Notes under the pieces: model-generated
Told to the model about the DNA's origin: nothing
Seen by the model: the letters and a program-made list of their open reading frames with translations, nothing else
Databases searched by the model: none
DNA from: Paracoccaceae bacterium
GTDB lineage: Bacteria > Pseudomonadota > Alphaproteobacteria > Rhodobacterales > Rhodobacteraceae
Length of the DNA stretch: 7,699 nucleotides
Direction of reading: 5' to 3'
Assembly (NCBI GenBank): GCA_026709725.1
Contig: JAPOSK010000492.1
Coordinates: forward strand, 1 to 7,699
In this document: piece by piece, positions 6,909 to 7,699 of the stretch
Numbering within the stretch: the stretch's first letter is position 1
Layout: every line of letters begins with the position of its first letter
Position numbers and translations under genes: made by a program

Positions 6909-6941
6909 CCCCAAGGTCGCCCCAGAGGCGCCCCAAAAGGG
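6909..6941 (+). repeat. Three tandem 11-bp C-rich repeats upstream of hprK
   Basis: CCCCAAGGTCG (6909-6919), CCCCAGAGGCG (6920-6930) and CCCCAAAAGGG (6931-6941) follow each other without a gap. The shared core is CCCCA plus two G at positions 7-8 in the first two copies. An 11-base period places each copy on the same face of the helix, as in sites of OmpR/PhoB-type response regulators. The block ends 47 bases before the hprK start. It could also be chance C-rich sequence; GCCC and GGGC around AAAA give a small hairpin. Confidence 0.45.
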
Positions 6942-6988
6942 CAACCGGGGTCATCCCAACGGGCTATCGCAGGGCAATCGGGTCTTCC

Positions 6989-7399
6989 ATGATCCTCCAT
7001 GCATCATCAGTTGCCTTCGGGATGGGTGGAGCGCTGATTTTCGGACAATCCGGAGCAGGGAAGTCAGCACTCGCCCTTGAGATGATCAGTCGCGGGGCGC
7101 AGATGATCGCGGATGATCGTACGAAAATCGCATCCCGACATGGCGACCTTTGGGCATCACCTGTCAGCCGGACCCGGGGGCTGATTGAGGTCAGAGGTGT
7201 TGGAATTCTACACTGCCCGACCCTTGAGAGTGCCAGACTCGTTCTGGTCATTGACCTGGATCAGGAAGAAACCGACCGCCTGCCACCCCGGCGCGAGACC
7301 TGTATCCTCAATCACGCATTACCCGTCATCCATGCCCGCAATCACCCCGGTATTGCCGCCGCCGCACTGCTCTGGCTTGCCCACGGCAGGGCCCAATAA
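6989..7399 (+). CDS. hprK: HPr kinase/phosphorylase, short alphaproteobacterial form
   Basis: HprK phosphorylates, and in many relatives dephosphorylates, a regulatory serine on the PTS protein HPr. In Alphaproteobacteria it serves the nitrogen/regulatory PTS, which senses metabolic state rather than importing sugars. The 136-aa product is only the C-terminal catalytic domain, the normal form in this class. It shows LHASSVAF at the start, a P-loop GQSGAGKS at 19-26, IADD at 40-43 and RGLIEVRGVGIL in the middle, the HprK signature region. The start ATG at 6989 puts LHAS at the usual N-terminus; the ribosome site is weak. The customary neighbours (chvI/chvG upstream, PTS IIA and ptsH/ptsI downstream) are not seen: an aldolase precedes it and an unknown small ORF follows. 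A phosphorylase role cannot be confirmed from sequence. Confidence 0.88.
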   Translation: MILHASSVAFGMGGALIFGQSGAGKSALALEMISRGAQMIADDRTKIASRHGDLWASPVSRTRGLIEVRGVGILHCPTLESARLVLVIDLDQEETDRLPPRRETCILNHALPVIHARNHPGIAAAALLWLAHGRAQ

Positions 7400-7449
7400 A
7401 ATCGGCAGGGCCGAGTCAAAAGTCAGGAAGACAGCGGTCGTGTCTTACT

Positions 7450-7479
7450 TTGAAAAAGAATGACAAATGCAAAAATGAT
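7450..7479 (+). promoter_or_regulatory. Candidate promoter upstream of the 48-aa ORF
   Basis: TTGAAA at 7450-7455 (five of six matches to the -35 consensus) is followed after 18 bases by AATGAT at 7474-7479 (four of six). It is in the only clearly A+T-rich stretch on this side of the window, and a GATTC methylation-type site follows at 7481-7485. Confidence 0.3.
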
Positions 7480-7515
7480 TGATTCCGTGCAGATATCGCA
7501 TTATTCGTGCAAATA
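7468..7515 (+). repeat. TGCA boxes at an exact 20-bp period
   Basis: TGCAAAAA (7468-7475), TGCAGATA (7488-7495) and TGCAAATA (7508-7515) recur every 20 bases, close to two helical turns. The last two are part of a longer similarity: ATTCCGTGCAGATA against ATTCGTGCAAATA, each followed by a C/T and GC. A further TGCAAGAA at 7517 is out of phase. The boxes straddle and follow the candidate promoter and precede the 48-aa ORF by 21 bases. Confidence 0.45.
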
Positions 7516-7536
7516 CTGCAAGAAAGGGGTCCTCCA

Positions 7537-7683
7537 ATGTCCCAGGGACCGCAAGGGCAGACACGCCCCGCTGATGTTGTCGCTTGTGCTGGCCAGCGCA
7601 CAGTCCGCCTTGGCCAGGATCAGGATTGGACAGAGTTATGGTGCTGTGAAGCGACGCAGGGGTGGGATAGGGTGCAACTCTGA
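7537..7683 (+). CDS. Small hypothetical protein, 48 aa
   Basis: This ORF starts at ATG 7537, with AAGGGG about 8 bases upstream, and ends at TGA 7681. It begins MSQGPQGQTRPADVVACAGQ and closes with an unusual tryptophan- and cysteine-rich segment, DWTELWCCEATQGWDRVQL: three W and two adjacent C in 19 residues. It has no signal peptide and no membrane helix. I do not recognise the family. A promoter-like element and phased repeats lie upstream. Its stop overlaps a GAGGAG ribosome site for a following start at 7694, so it may be a small leader cistron, translationally coupled to the next gene. It could also be a chance ORF. Confidence 0.45.
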   Translation: MSQGPQGQTRPADVVACAGQRTVRLGQDQDWTELWCCEATQGWDRVQL

Positions 7684-7693
7684 GGAGCTATGT

Positions 7694-7699
7694 ATGGTG
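7694..7699 (+). CDS. Probable start of the next gene (cut by window edge)
   Basis: GAGGAG at 7682-7687 is followed after 6 bases by ATG at 7694, which is ideal spacing. Only two codons (ATG GTG) are visible, so the product is unknown. ATG at 7690 is an alternative but only 2 bases from the ribosome site. Confidence 0.3.

Noticed and set aside
7401..7415. Terminator after hprK (TCGGC and GCCGA around a 3-base loop)
   Set aside because: The stem is only 5 bp and is not followed by a T-tract.
7440..7536. CRISPR array or tRNA in the repeated A+T-rich stretch
   Set aside because: The repeated boxes are about 8 bp at a 20-bp step, too short for CRISPR units, and no cloverleaf or T-loop sequence is visible.
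7416..7601. 61-aa minus-strand frame after hprK
   Set aside because: It has no family-like content and opposes the better supported forward ORF and promoter-like region.

Overview
The window looks like chromosomal DNA of an alphaproteobacterium. The best evidence is a GcrA-type cell-cycle regulator, a family confined to that class. It lies divergently beside an argD-argF pair, and a short (about 136 aa) single-domain HPr kinase of the alphaproteobacterial type lies further along. The ArgF ornithine motif reads SMH rather than SMG, which I recall from Rhodobacterales-like OTCases, but I cannot fix the order or genus from sequence alone.

Layout. (1) 1-1306: a very G+C-rich, badly frameshifted ISKra4-family transposase pseudogene, running in from the left edge. 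(2) 1307-1964: an A+T-richer, gene-poor stretch with three palindromes just after the transposase stop, a possible broken short reading frame (1434-1667), and a small one-helix membrane ORF (1619-1837). (3) 1965-2483, minus strand: gcrA. (4) 2484-2719: a divergent control region with a candidate gcrA promoter, a 14-bp palindrome and an 11-bp inverted repeat whose right arm covers the argD ribosome-binding region. (5) 2720-5896: argD, argF and a DMT/EamA transporter, packed as an operon (8-nt overlap, then a 2-nt gap). (6) 6071-6880: an HpcH/HpaI-family aldolase. (7) 6989-7399: hprK, preceded by three 11-bp C-rich tandem repeats. (8) 7400-7699: a promoter-like A+T-rich stretch with TGCA-containing boxes every 20 bp, a 48-aa hypothetical ORF, and the probable start of another gene at the right edge.

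Function. ArgD and ArgF catalyse two consecutive-branch steps of arginine synthesis (N-acetylornithine formation and citrulline formation) and are translationally coupled. The transporter is probably co-transcribed with them; its substrate is unknown. GcrA works with the CcrM methyltransferase at GANTC sites. GANTC occurs at 2726-2730 (just inside argD), 5960-5964 (upstream of the aldolase) and 7413-7417 and 7481-7485 (upstream of the small ORF), but not between gcrA and argD. I see no tRNA, rRNA, CRISPR array or complete mobile element. No complete new system is evident; the most original signals are small regulatory-looking repeats and the transporter appended to the arginine genes.
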